Source: an uncultured Clostridia bacterium
Lineage (GTDB): Bacteria > Bacillota > Clostridia > UBA1381
DNA length: 64,000 nt
Direction: 5' to 3'
Assembly (NCBI GenBank): GCA_934462715.1
Contig: CAKSIJ010000005.1
Coordinates: 62,001-126,000, forward strand
In this document: positions 17,578-28,116 of the stretch, one piece after another
Layout of the letters: each line of letters opens with the position of its first letter
Position numbering within the stretch: position 1 is the first letter of the stretch
Notes under the pieces: generated by a model
Told to the model about the DNA's origin: nothing
What the model saw: the letters and a program-made list of their open reading frames with translations, nothing else
Databases searched by the model: none
Program-made: the position numbers and the translations under genes

Positions 17578-20355
17578 ATGAACAAATTCAAAAAACTTGC
17601 AAGTATGGTCATAGCGCTTTCGATTATGTTGTCATGCCTTGTTATTTATTCACAGCCTGCGTCGGCGGCAAAGGATTACAGCAATCAAATTGAGTTTTTG
17701 ACAGCGTTGGGAGTTGAGGGATTTACGGTTGACGGTGCGGCGCAGACCGTTACAAGAGGCGCTTTTGCAAAGGCATTGTCGGAAGCTCTCGGAATTAAAC
17801 AGGAAGAACCCAACAGCATTAAATATTTTGAAGATGTTGCGGAGGATAACGAGTATTTCAAATATGTAAGCTTTCTTGCCGGAAAGGGAATAATTCAAGG
17901 GTATGAAACCGGAATGTTTCAGCCGGAAAACAATCTTGCATATAACGAAGCGTTAAAAATGGCACTAATGTCTTTGGGTTATGATGTTTACGCACAGGCA
18001 AAGGGCGGATATTATGTAGGCTATATACAAACAGCCGACAGCATAAAGCTGAGCTTTGCGGTTGAGGACGTTAACGGCATGAACAGAGGAGAGGTTGCGA
18101 ATCTTCTTTATAAAATGCTTGATTCCCGTTACGTCACAACCAATATATCCGGCGAAAATTTTCTGGAGTATAAGGAGAGCGACGAGCTTCTTATCAAGAA
18201 AATATTTGACCTTGAAGAGCATACCGGAGTTGTGACGGCTATTAAAGCAGGTACAATTTACGGCGCCGGTGTAAATGAAGAAAACGAAATAATGATTGAC
18301 TATAAAAGATATAGAACGTCTGTAAAAAAACTGATTAATTATCTCGGCGTTAAAGTAAAGTACTACGCTAATGAGGATGATGAAATAGTATATCTTGAAA
18401 ATGACAGAAAGGTCAACATTATCAGTGCGTCATACGACGATATTGAGGACAAGACAACAGCGCAAAACATTATTCTTTCAACCGACAACCGAACCAAGAC
18501 ATACAATGTGAACAAAAATGCGTTCTATGTTTACAACGGCGAACCGCTTTTGGCACCTACAGATGAGGACGTTAAACCCGGATACGGCGATATTAAGCTC
18601 ATAGATAACAACGGTGACAATAAAATTGATGTTGTTATCATATGGAGCTATAAAAGCTATGTAATCAAAAAAGCAACTCAATTAAGAGTGAATTTTAAGG
18701 ATAATCCTGACAATTTCCAATATGTAAAACTTGATGATAACGATGTTACTACAAGTGTTATATACGGAAACAGCTATATGGACACTAATCTTTTGGATTC
18801 CGGAAATGTAATCACATATGCCGAAAGCAAGGATAAAAAGAGAATAACGCTGTTTGTGTATGCCGGCGAAATTGAGGGTAAGCTGACAGGCTGGAGCAAG
18901 CTTTCAAATACGGCAACGGTTGACGGGGAAGAATATAAGGTAATGCCGGGAACCGATTTGTCCGGAGTGCAAGGCAAAAATTCGACCCTGTACGTCGATA
19001 AAAATATGAGTATTGTCGATTATCTGAAGTACGATGAAGAAAGAATCGGACTTATGACGTCAATGAAATATAACTCGGACGACGAGGAGCTGTATATTAA
19101 AATAGTAAGTGAAACGAGCGGAGAAGCGACAAAATACACAATTCCGGACGGGGCGAAAATCAAGTTTGGAATAGGAAACGATAAGAACAGTAAGAAAATG
19201 CAGCCTAAGGATTTATATGTAAAGGTTAAGGGCGAAGATGAATCGATTCCGAAGCAGCTTGTTATGTATACATTAACGCAGGACGGAGAATCAATCGCAT
19301 CTCTGACCGTGCCTGAAAGCACAGCAGATACACTTCCGAAAAATGAGGAAGAGGAGGATAAGCTCAGACTTTCGTATACATACACGACAAGCAAACCCAA
19401 TGCACATTACTACCGCTGTCTGCTTAACACCCCCGATGATGAGAACAAGAGCTATATTGATGTGGTATATGCAAAAACAAAATTTGTAACAATAGCGGAA
19501 GATGATAAGGATTGCAGCTTTGACAGCGTAGAGGATTTCTGCGGCGGCAGTGATAATATGTACTTTGCAAGCTTTAAAGCGTACAACAAAATGATGACGG
19601 GCTGGTATAAATACATTGTGATAGAAGCTGATTCTTCATCATCGTCAAGCGCTGATTATACAGTGGGAACGCTGACAACTTCAATGAAACCAATGATTGT
19701 CACCGATTCGGTGCTTGAATGGGATGAAACAAAAGAGGAAATTGTGTCAAGAGTCACAGGCTATACGGTTAATGATTCATCATCATACGGAAAATCGGAA
19801 ACGTTGGTAAATCATTATGATAATGAACTGAAAAACAGTGAATTCAAGCCAATATCCCAAAAAGCGAGAGGTTCACGCTATGCCGAGGGAACAATCGGTT
19901 TTACCGAGCTTAAACGGGGTGATGTTATTATATATGATACTCACGCAATGACCGGTAAGGTAAACGTATGGGCAATGCTCTGCAAGGCTGAGGATTTGAA
20001 AACGGATTACTCAAACAACGACTTCAGTGCCAACAGTCGAATGATTATAAACGGCAGAATATCGGTAATTGCCGAGGAGAGCATGCGAATGGCGACAAGC
20101 GGCTATTCGGGCGGCACACCGTCGGAGGACTACAGCGGTATTATATCGCCAAACGTTTCCGACGCTAATGAAATAATGATTTTCAGAGGATGGAATGAGT
20201 ATAGCGGATTTTTAGGAGCGGTAGTTAAATACAACACGCAAAACAATAAGGCTGAACTGGTATCATGGGACGATATAAACGTCGGCGACAGAGTAATTAC
20301 CTACAGAGGCGGCACATGGCAGCATACAAGAGGATTTTACGTAATTGTTGAGTAA
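17578..20355 (+). CDS. Secreted surface protein with N-terminal SLH domains
   Basis: A 925-residue exported protein. After a signal peptide (cut near ASA-AK) come about three somewhat degenerate SLH domains (residues 35-190), recognisable from the TRGAFAKALSEALGI and KGIIQGYETGMFQP segments. The remaining 730 residues are beta-rich, with many Asp/Tyr/Lys and no recognised catalytic motif; they may be a binding or S-layer-associated scaffold. I start at ATG 17578, where the signal peptide begins; the frame is open from a TTG at 17557. It is followed by a perfect 17-bp hairpin. Confidence 0.8.
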   Translation: MNKFKKLASMVIALSIMLSCLVIYSQPASAAKDYSNQIEFLTALGVEGFTVDGAAQTVTRGAFAKALSEALGIKQEEPNSIKYFEDVAEDNEYFKYVSFLAGKGIIQGYETGMFQPENNLAYNEALKMALMSLGYDVYAQAKGGYYVGYIQTADSIKLSFAVEDVNGMNRGEVANLLYKMLDSRYVTTNISGENFLEYKESDELLIKKIFDLEEHTGVVTAIKAGTIYGAGVNEENEIMIDYKRYRTSVKKLINYLGVKVKYYANEDDEIVYLENDRKVNIISASYDDIEDKTTAQNIILSTDNRTKTYNVNKNAFYVYNGEPLLAPTDEDVKPGYGDIKLIDNNGDNKIDVVIIWSYKSYVIKKATQLRVNFKDNPDNFQYVKLDDNDVTTSVIYGNSYMDTNLLDSGNVITYAESKDKKRITLFVYAGEIEGKLTGWSKLSNTATVDGEEYKVMPGTDLSGVQGKNSTLYVDKNMSIVDYLKYDEERIGLMTSMKYNSDDEELYIKIVSETSGEATKYTIPDGAKIKFGIGNDKNSKKMQPKDLYVKVKGEDESIPKQLVMYTLTQDGESIASLTVPESTADTLPKNEEEEDKLRLSYTYTTSKPNAHYYRCLLNTPDDENKSYIDVVYAKTKFVTIAEDDKDCSFDSVEDFCGGSDNMYFASFKAYNKMMTGWYKYIVIEADSSSSSSADYTVGTLTTSMKPMIVTDSVLEWDETKEEIVSRVTGYTVNDSSSYGKSETLVNHYDNELKNSEFKPISQKARGSRYAEGTIGFTELKRGDVIIYDTHAMTGKVNVWAMLCKAEDLKTDYSNNDFSANSRMIINGRISVIAEESMRMATSGYSGGTPSEDYSGIISPNVSDANEIMIFRGWNEYSGFLGAVVKYNTQNNKAELVSWDDINVGDRVITYRGGTWQHTRGFYVIVE

Positions 20356-20360
20356 AATTA

Positions 20361-20397
20361 TTCACCGCACGGACAGTAACACTGTCTGTGCGGTGAA
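20361..20397 (+). terminator. Very strong hairpin after the SLH protein
   Basis: A continuous 17-bp stem: TTCACCGCAC, a G-T pair and GACAGT match ACTGTC and GTGCGGTGAA around an AAC loop. It lacks a T tract, so it may work as an attenuator, processing site or RNA stabiliser rather than a full terminator. Confidence 0.55.
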
Positions 20398-20410
20398 ATG
20401 AAAAGAAATG

Positions 20411-20550
20411 ATAACGTGAAAAATATGCTGCGCATCTTACCGTTTTTTGAGGTTAGGAGTATAAGCATATGCCGTCACCTCTCAAAAAGGCAACCTGCTT
20501 GCATCTTTTTCACGTTGCGATTTGTGACCGCCGCAAGGCGGCGAAAGGAG
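20411..20550 (+). repeat. Structured intergenic repeat, copy 3
   Basis: A copy of the unit at 5871 and 6011, 14 kb away in the same locus. The closing stem is perfect: AACGTGAAAAA (20413-20423) with TTTTTCACGTT (20506-20516), then ATGC/GCAT. The inner GAGGT/ACCTC hairpin is kept. The GC hairpin here has a GCAA (GNRA) loop: CCGCC-GCAA-GGCGG (20528-20541), followed by AAAGGAG, the ribosome binding site of the next gene. Confidence 0.85.
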
Positions 20551-20557
20551 AATTGAA

Positions 20558-21931
20558 ATGAATAAAAGAAAAATTACAGCACTGCTGATAGCGGCTATGT
20601 TTATCACGGGTACTGCGGCTGTCTGCCATGCACAGGATACTGCTGTTATAAGCGCACAGCTTGCCGACAGTGCAAAAATCAAGATGAACACCGAAACGGC
20701 GAAAACAGAGAAAGGTAAGGACGGAGGATTCATTTTCAAAGACGCCGACAATGCTGTTGCACAATTCGGAAATATCGGCGACATTTCGGAAGCGGACATG
20801 ACCTTTAATCTTTCGGGCGAGGATTGGATAGGCTTTCAGCTTCGCTCGGCAGATACGTCAAAGAGATGTTGGATGACCGATTGCTATGTGGTTATAGTAA
20901 AGGAAAAGAACATAGAAATTCAGGCATTTAACAGTCAAAAAAAATCAGGATATTTAGCTAACTTCAATTATGATTTGCCTGTAAATGAAAAAATCAACGT
21001 TAAAACCGGCATTATTCCGACAGATAACGGAAACTATGTTTTTATAAAACTTGGAGATACGGTTTTAGGTGTATACGATAAAGAAAATATTATGTCAGAG
21101 CCGGGTGATTTTGCAATTGAGGGACAGCTCGAAAAAATTGAAATTTACGAAACAAAAGCTGACGGAAAAGAAACAGAGGGCATAAGCGTTGCATATGACG
21201 AAAAGACAAATAAAATGATTGCAAACGGCCCCGAAAATGCAGTCTTTAAGTGGTATATAAGCGGTGATGAGTTCGTATATGACGATAAGGTTAAGACTGT
21301 TGATCCTGCACTTTTTGAAGAGGCTGAGGGAGTAAACGAAAATGAAATTTCACTCCAGGATAACGAAATAGGCAAATATGTTTATTGTGTTGCCGAGGCT
21401 GACGGCTTGAATATTTATTCAACGCCTGTATATGCAAGTCCGGTTGACTATGCGGCAAGCAACGGATTTATCGGCTGCGTAGGATATACCACAGCATATG
21501 CAAAGGGCAAAGTCTTTACATATGATGAAAATGACTCAAATGTGTATCCGGACGAGCTTACCGAAAATGTGTTTCTGCCGTTAAGGGGAGTAATGAACGG
21601 CTTCGGCTGCCCGATTGAATGGGACGGTGAAAAACGTGAGATAAGCATAACCGCTCCGATCGGAAAGGGTAATTCGGATCTCGTTCTGTTCAGCGTTGAC
21701 AAGCAAGGCTTTGCGGATTTCAAAGGACTTATGGGTTCCGCAATGAACGATAAGCCGATTTTGAAAAACGACAAAACATTCCTTGACGTATATTCAACAG
21801 CCGCAATTCTCGACTATGACAACGTATTTACCGATAAGACCTCGGGACTTATCGTAATGTCAAAGCCAAAGCTTAATTTCAGCTCCGATGAAATATCAAA
21901 ATTGTGCGATATGATTATTACAGGCGAATAA
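20558..21931 (+). CDS. Secreted protein with C-terminal copper-amine-oxidase-N-like domain
   Basis: A 457-residue exported protein. The signal peptide ends near CHA-QD. Residues 25-210 form a beta domain of lectin-like layout, residues 215-300 an Ig-like domain, and residues 310-457 a copper amine oxidase N-terminal-like (stalk) domain with FLPLRGVMNGFGCPIEWD and a second hydrophobic half. Such domains are structural or binding modules in Clostridia and do not imply oxidase activity. Its messenger leader holds repeat copy 3. No catalytic motif was recognised. Confidence 0.75.
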   Translation: MNKRKITALLIAAMFITGTAAVCHAQDTAVISAQLADSAKIKMNTETAKTEKGKDGGFIFKDADNAVAQFGNIGDISEADMTFNLSGEDWIGFQLRSADTSKRCWMTDCYVVIVKEKNIEIQAFNSQKKSGYLANFNYDLPVNEKINVKTGIIPTDNGNYVFIKLGDTVLGVYDKENIMSEPGDFAIEGQLEKIEIYETKADGKETEGISVAYDEKTNKMIANGPENAVFKWYISGDEFVYDDKVKTVDPALFEEAEGVNENEISLQDNEIGKYVYCVAEADGLNIYSTPVYASPVDYAASNGFIGCVGYTTAYAKGKVFTYDENDSNVYPDELTENVFLPLRGVMNGFGCPIEWDGEKREISITAPIGKGNSDLVLFSVDKQGFADFKGLMGSAMNDKPILKNDKTFLDVYSTAAILDYDNVFTDKTSGLIVMSKPKLNFSSDEISKLCDMIITGE

Positions 21932-21978
21932 TTCGCAACATAAAAATGTACAATTTCTCAGTTGAAAGGGAGAAACAA

Positions 21979-24900
21979 ATGAGTAAGAATATATTAAAAA
22001 GAACTCTCGCAGTGTTAATGTCAGCAGCTGTTGTTTTTCCGTATGCGGCTCATGCCGAGGAAAATCACAATACCGTAATATTCGTTGCGCCCAACGGCGA
22101 TGATAACAACAGCGGAGGGATTTACTCGCCGCTGAAAAGCCTTGAGGGTGCACGCAACAGAGTAAGGGAATTACGTTCAAAAACAGACGGAAATTCCGAC
22201 AGCTTTACGGTTGTTTTCCGTGGCGGAGAATACAAAATTCACCGTGCCGCTGTCTTTGAAAAACAGGATTCCGGAACTGCGGAAAATCACATAACCTACA
22301 GAGCATATCCGGGAGAAAATCCCCGTTTTACGGGCGGAATAAGAATCGGCGCTCCGGAGCTTTCGGCTGTGACCGACAGTGACGTTCGCAGCAGATTGAA
22401 AGAGCCGGAAAAGGTCAGACAGATTAACATTAAAAAGGTATTCGAGGATTATTACGGCTACACGGTACCCAAAAGCTATTGGACGCATACGGCAGATGAT
22501 TATACTCCCGAAACCGTGCAGCGTGAGATGTATGCTTTTGACGGTGAGCAGGAGCTGTGGCCGGCAAGATTTCCGAACAAAGAGGGAGGAGATTATGCCG
22601 AGGTAAATCCGAGAACCGTATTTATGTATGCAGACGGAAGTGCGGGTTCACAGGGAGGCAGTCTTAAGTATTCCGGCAAAGACAGTGAATTGTCCGAAAA
22701 AATCAAAGAATATGCCGGCAGAAATAATGTTTATATATACGGAAACCTTATATACGGCTTTTTGCACAATGAGATGAAAACCGTAATATCGGCGGACGGT
22801 ACAATGAATGTGCCGTCGCTTACGGGAACGGATGACAAGGTTCTGAGTCAGCGCCCGTTTATCCTTTTTAACATTTTGGAGGAACTGGACGCTGACGGAG
22901 AATACTATGCCGACCCCGATACAGGTATGCTCTACATATACAGAACCGATTTCAAAGACAGTGACGTTTTAAATATTGCGGCTTATACGGACGAATATAT
23001 GCTGAAAACATACAATACATCATTCGTTGATTTTGAGGGACTGACCTTTGAAAATACTAAGGGCAGCTGCGCATATGTCGAGAGCGGAGATAGCGTGGTT
23101 TTCACTAACTGCTCATTTAACAATATCGGAAGAACGGCAGTTGTCATCGGCAAGGATCAGGGACAGCTGTTTCACCGTGACGGGGAAAGCAGATATTCAA
23201 AATACAACAACAGCTATGCCGATTATGCCAAGGCAAGATATGATTTGCACATGAGCGACAGCTATTCGACTTCACGCACAGGCAAAAATCACGGTCTTGA
23301 TTCCTGCCGAATAATGAATACGGGAACTATGTCGGTTAAGCTGAGCGGCGGAAGCGTTGTGAGAGGCGAAGAATGTAACTACTTTGTACGCAATTGCAAT
23401 ATCCAATTCAGCGGCTGTCATAAAAGAACATATTCCGGCGCTGTGAACATATCGTACAGCTACGGAGTTACGATTGAGGGAAACACTCTTGCACATTGCC
23501 CCGGAGCAATCATCAACGGCAATGCATACAAAATGCTGATAAAAAATAATGACATTTATGACGGCATGAGTGAAAGCTATGATAATTCACTTATTTATGT
23601 GAATTACGAAACACCGACTCTTGATGTAAAAATAATCGGTAATTATTTCCATGACGTTCCCTCGGAAGTGCCGCTTACACGCACAAACATTTGGGCACCG
23701 CCGCAACGTGGTGCGATTGCTTTTGACAATGCTCCGATGGGCGGCGGTATAACAATTGAGGATAACATTTTTGCAAATCTTCCGTACGGTGTTTGGTATA
23801 CAAACGGAACAAGCGTTAATAACAACGTTTTTGTGAATGTGTTCAATCCGATAAAGGGCGGCGGCTCAAATAAAAACAGCGATTCGGACTATCCGCTCAA
23901 GGCTTCTTGGGATTTTCTCACCGAAAACAGAAGCTTTACCGATATGATCAGCTTTGAAACAAGAGATAAAATCGGTATGAGCGTTGCATCGCATGAAAAC
24001 TACGAGAACCTTATGTCAATGCCGATTTTTGCTTCGGGAACTGTCGGCGAGGAACAGAAAGCTCTTTACCGTCAAAAATATCCGCAGTTTATGGATTGGA
24101 TAGATATAACGGTTGATAATAAATCCAACGGCTTGGGATATATGAACATTAACAATAATCTTATTGTAAACGTAGGCGGAGGAACAGAGGAAGAACCACA
24201 TAAATACGACCTGTGCGATTACTATTTCACACCTGATGAAGTCAAATCGCACGGCGTATATTCGGCAGACGGAAAGTACACAATCGAAAATAACATTTCG
24301 ACAAATGAAACAAGTATGCTTGCCGATTACGAAAACGGAGATTATTCCTACGGCACTGCACAAATATCCGCTGTCGGCTGCAAGGGCAGTGTGGGTGCGG
24401 GCGAATATTCAAAGGAAATTCACGATACCGCAAACGTAACACTGAGTGCAAAAGAGTACGAAAAAACAAAAATCGTCAACGTTACAGGCAGTGACGTTCT
24501 GTTGAACGAGGGAGATCTTGTTTCTATGTCCGTCAAGGACGCCCAAGGCAATATGATACAGCTTGACCAGACAAAAGCGGATAAAAACGGAGGTTACAAA
24601 TTCAGATTTGAAACCGGTGCCGAAAATATTTCGGATTACAAATTGAATGTATATGCCGCAGGAAGATTGCTGGAAAAAAGCATATTCGCAACGAGTAATA
24701 AAAACGATGTCATAAAGCCGGATTTCAGCTTTGAAAAAACAGGAGCTGACTCGGTGACTCTTAAAGTGAGCATAGACAACTCTTATCTGATCGACGGTTA
24801 TACTTATTCGATGATTGTTGCCGGCTACTCCGCTGACGGAAAGCTTTGCGGAACAGAAACCGTAAAAGCGGGAACCGCAATAAAAGACGGTATTACCGAG

Positions 24901-25032
24901 GATTCGCAGAATGTTTTACTTTCGGCTGTCTTTGACAACGGCGAATACGAAAAGATGAGTACAATATACGCATACCTTTGGGACGGACTGAATAATATGA
25001 CTCCGCTTGCAGAGGTTCAGCGGATAAAGTAA
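21979..25032 (+). CDS. Secreted right-handed parallel beta-helix enzyme (polysaccharide lyase or glycosidase)
   Basis: A 1017-residue exported protein. After the signal peptide (cut near AHA-EE) comes the family opening VAPNGDDNNSG and ARNRVRELR, then repeated beta-helix rungs rich in Asn (FENTKGSCAYVESGD, NCSFNNIG, NNNVFVN), then a C-terminal beta domain ending in YAYLWDGLNNMTPLAEVQ, which is shared with other secreted proteins here. Beta-helix proteins of this kind cut pectin or other plant glycans, but I cannot assign a CAZy family. I chose ATG 21979 because AAAGGGAG precedes it and the signal peptide starts there; the frame overlaps the previous gene from 21904. Confidence 0.8.
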   Translation: MSKNILKRTLAVLMSAAVVFPYAAHAEENHNTVIFVAPNGDDNNSGGIYSPLKSLEGARNRVRELRSKTDGNSDSFTVVFRGGEYKIHRAAVFEKQDSGTAENHITYRAYPGENPRFTGGIRIGAPELSAVTDSDVRSRLKEPEKVRQINIKKVFEDYYGYTVPKSYWTHTADDYTPETVQREMYAFDGEQELWPARFPNKEGGDYAEVNPRTVFMYADGSAGSQGGSLKYSGKDSELSEKIKEYAGRNNVYIYGNLIYGFLHNEMKTVISADGTMNVPSLTGTDDKVLSQRPFILFNILEELDADGEYYADPDTGMLYIYRTDFKDSDVLNIAAYTDEYMLKTYNTSFVDFEGLTFENTKGSCAYVESGDSVVFTNCSFNNIGRTAVVIGKDQGQLFHRDGESRYSKYNNSYADYAKARYDLHMSDSYSTSRTGKNHGLDSCRIMNTGTMSVKLSGGSVVRGEECNYFVRNCNIQFSGCHKRTYSGAVNISYSYGVTIEGNTLAHCPGAIINGNAYKMLIKNNDIYDGMSESYDNSLIYVNYETPTLDVKIIGNYFHDVPSEVPLTRTNIWAPPQRGAIAFDNAPMGGGITIEDNIFANLPYGVWYTNGTSVNNNVFVNVFNPIKGGGSNKNSDSDYPLKASWDFLTENRSFTDMISFETRDKIGMSVASHENYENLMSMPIFASGTVGEEQKALYRQKYPQFMDWIDITVDNKSNGLGYMNINNNLIVNVGGGTEEEPHKYDLCDYYFTPDEVKSHGVYSADGKYTIENNISTNETSMLADYENGDYSYGTAQISAVGCKGSVGAGEYSKEIHDTANVTLSAKEYEKTKIVNVTGSDVLLNEGDLVSMSVKDAQGNMIQLDQTKADKNGGYKFRFETGAENISDYKLNVYAAGRLLEKSIFATSNKNDVIKPDFSFEKTGADSVTLKVSIDNSYLIDGYTYSMIVAGYSADGKLCGTETVKAGTAIKDGITEDSQNVLLSAVFDNGEYEKMSTIYAYLWDGLNNMTPLAEVQRIK

Positions 25033-25077
25033 ACTCCAAGATTTTAACGGAAGAGAATTCCGATAAAATAATTTAAT

Positions 25078-25111
25078 TTCCGCACCGGAATGTCGGTGCA
25101 GCGGTGCGGAA
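25078..25111 (+). promoter_or_regulatory. Strong intercistronic hairpin
   Basis: TTCCGCACCG pairs perfectly with CGGTGCGGAA. The loop contains CGGTG, which can pair instead with the CACCG of the left arm, so two alternative folds are possible. No T tract follows. It lies 32 bases upstream of the next beta-helix gene. Confidence 0.6.
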
Positions 25112-25142
25112 GAATATTTACCGACAGAAAGGAATGAAAATC

Positions 25143-28070
25143 ATGAAAACAAAAAAACTTATTACGGGAATTGTTGTGGCTGCAACGGCGCTTTCTTGCT
25201 TTACCGTTCCCGTTTCCTATGCCGAAGAGCTTACGGGAACAATTATCTATGTTTCTCCGAACGGTAACGATTCAAACGACGGCAGCGAGGGTTCGCCTTT
25301 GGCGTCTATGGAGGGCGCAAGAAACAAGATAAGGGAAATCAAGAAAAGCGGTATGCCGGAAAACGGCATTACCGTAGCGTTCAGAGAGGGTTCTTACAAA
25401 TGGACCGACACTCTGGAATTCAATTCGGAGGATTCGGGAACGGAAAATGGTAAAATCGTATACCGTTCGTATCCGGGAGAAAAAGCTGTCATGGAGGCAG
25501 GTATCAGAATACCGGGAAGTGCATTTGCTCCGGTTACGAATGAGGATATTCTCATGAAATGGTCAAATGCAAAGGCAAAGCAAAATATAAGACAGCTTGA
25601 CATAAAGTCTTACATGGCAAAGAACGGCTACAATAATGTTTCCGATTACTATACTCAAATGTACGATACATACCATTTCGGAGGTACATATCAGGGACAG
25701 TCTGAGGAGGTTGTTAAAAAAGAGGGTAACAATACAGACATTAGACGACCGATTTATTCGTTTGACGGCGAACCGGCATTGTGGCTTGCAAGATACCCGA
25801 ACAAGGAGGGCGGCTGGTATGCCGACACTCATCCGCAGACTAAGTTTTTGAAGGTCGGAGAGGTAGTCAAGGACGGCGGTAAAACAGAAGCTTCAACCTT
25901 TAAATATTCCGAAAGAAGAATTTCAAAATATGCAGGCTATGACGATGTATATGTGTTCGGTCACTTGAAGCACCTTTTCTATCATGACGAAGCAAAGGTA
26001 ACAATCAACTCAAAGGATCAGACAATAACAACCGTTTCTCCACTTCCTTTGGGAATATCGTCAAACCGTGATTATTTCATATTCAATATTCTTGATGAGC
26101 TTGACGCTCCGGGAGAATATTATGTTGATAAAAACACAGGCATGATGTATGTATATCCGAACGGAGATATAAATTCAAAAACCTTGAATGTGTCTTTGCT
26201 CGATAAAAACTGGATGATTCAGATGAACGGAACCTCAAACGTTACATTCTCCGGTCTTACCTTTGAAAATTCAAAGGGCGGCGGAATAAAGACGGCAGTC
26301 GGCGACAATGTAAGAATCGAATACTGCTCATTTAATAATTTTGGTACAAAAGGCATAGAAATAGGTGACGTAACCGGAGTTCCGTATTCATATTACGGTC
26401 GTCTGAACTGGCCGGAATTTGATAAGGACGATAATCTTGACTGGTATCAGGAACAGGATAATTACTGGAAAGAAAATTATATAAAAGGTAAAAATAACGG
26501 TATTTATGGTTGTATAATAAATAATATCGGAAACAGCGGTGTTGACATCAGCGGCGGAAATCCTCATACGGACGAGCGTTCGGGAGATTATGTGGAAAAC
26601 TGCATAATAGAGAATACGGGTGCGTATAAGAGAACATATGCCGCTTCGATGGTTGTTCGTGCACATGGAATCAGTATTAAAAATAACCGTCTGGGACATA
26701 CTCCTGCTGCTATAATAAACGGTAATTTCACTGTGGCTGATATTGAAAACAACGAGTTGTATGACGGTATGACAGAATCCAACGATAACGGACTTATTTA
26801 CTGTAACTACCAGTATCCGAACCTTGATATAAAAATAAAAAATAACTATTTCCACGATACACCGGCAGAGCATGAAATCAAAAATGCGTCATCAGCCTTT
26901 TCACAAAGAAGCGGTATCGCATTCGATAATAACTACGGCGGCGGAATCGTTATTGATAATAATGTGTTTGTAAACATTCCGAGAGGCTCTTTCTTAAAGA
27001 CAGATACAGTCATGAACAATAACGTATTCGTTGATTGCTTTACACCGATGCAAACCGGAGGAATAACGGCAGATATGGACGTTGATATTCCGGAAAACAT
27101 TACGGTTGAAACAACAAAGGATATGCATGATTATAATCAGTATTTCCTGTCATGGCCGATATTCTCAAAATCCGAGCTGGGACAAAAGACAACAAGCGAA
27201 TGGACTCAAAAATATCCGTCGGTTATGGACTGGGTAAATATTAAAAAGACTAAGGAAAACGGCGGCAAAAACTTCTATGAAGCTAAGAACAATCTTGTTG
27301 TAAACAAGAACACACCGCTGCACGCAGCAGCCGTAAAGGTTGGAACAGAGGATCTTTATCAGGGCGGTATGCACCACGAAACAGCCAATAATGTTTACAC
27401 AGACGACACATCTATGTTTACCGACTATGCAAACAGAAACTATCAGCTGACGGCAGACGCAAGCGCTAAATACGGCAACACCTTAAATCTTTCAAAAGTA
27501 GGCCCTCAGATTGACATGGTAGGCTCGGACAAGTTTGTCGGTGCAAACGTTGCGCTCGCAAAGCCGACATCGGGAACAATATCAACTCCGTCGGCAAAAA
27601 TGCCCGAAAAGGTTAAAGGCGCAGTTATTCTGAGAACAAACAGCCCGAACGCATACGCAAACGGTAAGCTTACAAAAATTGATACATCAAACAGCGCAGT
27701 AATGCCGAAAATCATTGACGGCAGAACTCTTGTTCCGGCAAGATTTATTTCGGAAAGCTTCGGCGGTGAGGTCGGCTGGGACTCAGCAACAAGAAGCGTT
27801 ACAATAACGATAAACGGAAAAACGGCAAGTCTTGCAATCGACAGCAAGGATTTGCTGATTGACGGTACAAAAGCAGCCGAAATGGATGTTCCGGCACAGA
27901 TTATCGAGGACAGAACAATGGTTCCTTTGAGAATACTGTGTGAAACGGTTATCGGTAAAAAAGTATTTTGGGATAATAAGGGACTTATAGTTATTTCGGA
28001 CACCGACAATATTTTGGACAGCACTGCCGATTCGGCTATTGTTGACGAAGCGTTGAATATATTGAAATAA
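25143..28070 (+). CDS. Secreted parallel beta-helix enzyme with C-terminal copper-amine-oxidase-N-like domain
   Basis: A 975-residue exported protein, homologous along the beta-helix to the preceding gene product (VSPNGNDSNDGSEGSPL, ARNKIREIK, then Asn-rich rungs such as NNNVFVDCF). The signal peptide is cut near SYA-EE. Instead of the partner's beta tail, residues 840-975 form a copper amine oxidase N-terminal-like domain (RTLVPARFISESFGGEVGWD and RTMVPLRILCE), so the pair arose by duplication and exchange of the tail. I chose ATG 25143, nine bases after AAAGGA; earlier in-frame starts at 25104 and 25134 lack a proper site. It probably attacks the same polysaccharide from another linkage. 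Confidence 0.8.
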   Translation: MKTKKLITGIVVAATALSCFTVPVSYAEELTGTIIYVSPNGNDSNDGSEGSPLASMEGARNKIREIKKSGMPENGITVAFREGSYKWTDTLEFNSEDSGTENGKIVYRSYPGEKAVMEAGIRIPGSAFAPVTNEDILMKWSNAKAKQNIRQLDIKSYMAKNGYNNVSDYYTQMYDTYHFGGTYQGQSEEVVKKEGNNTDIRRPIYSFDGEPALWLARYPNKEGGWYADTHPQTKFLKVGEVVKDGGKTEASTFKYSERRISKYAGYDDVYVFGHLKHLFYHDEAKVTINSKDQTITTVSPLPLGISSNRDYFIFNILDELDAPGEYYVDKNTGMMYVYPNGDINSKTLNVSLLDKNWMIQMNGTSNVTFSGLTFENSKGGGIKTAVGDNVRIEYCSFNNFGTKGIEIGDVTGVPYSYYGRLNWPEFDKDDNLDWYQEQDNYWKENYIKGKNNGIYGCIINNIGNSGVDISGGNPHTDERSGDYVENCIIENTGAYKRTYAASMVVRAHGISIKNNRLGHTPAAIINGNFTVADIENNELYDGMTESNDNGLIYCNYQYPNLDIKIKNNYFHDTPAEHEIKNASSAFSQRSGIAFDNNYGGGIVIDNNVFVNIPRGSFLKTDTVMNNNVFVDCFTPMQTGGITADMDVDIPENITVETTKDMHDYNQYFLSWPIFSKSELGQKTTSEWTQKYPSVMDWVNIKKTKENGGKNFYEAKNNLVVNKNTPLHAAAVKVGTEDLYQGGMHHETANNVYTDDTSMFTDYANRNYQLTADASAKYGNTLNLSKVGPQIDMVGSDKFVGANVALAKPTSGTISTPSAKMPEKVKGAVILRTNSPNAYANGKLTKIDTSNSAVMPKIIDGRTLVPARFISESFGGEVGWDSATRSVTITINGKTASLAIDSKDLLIDGTKAAEMDVPAQIIEDRTMVPLRILCETVIGKKVFWDNKGLIVISDTDNILDSTADSAIVDEALNILK

Positions 28071-28078
28071 CAGCATAA

Positions 28079-28116
28079 AAATTTCGGGTTGCTGCATAAG
28101 CGGCAACCCGAAATTT
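28079..28116 (+). terminator. Strong hairpin after the second beta-helix gene
   Basis: A 14-bp stem, AAATTTCGGGTTGC with GCAACCCGAAATTT, around a 10-base loop. The following sequence is AT-rich but has no long T tract, so termination may be partial. Confidence 0.6.

Noticed and set aside
20510..20799. Minus-strand frames over repeat copy 3 and the following signal peptide
   Set aside because: They are antisense to a good gene start and arise from the inverted nature of the repeat.
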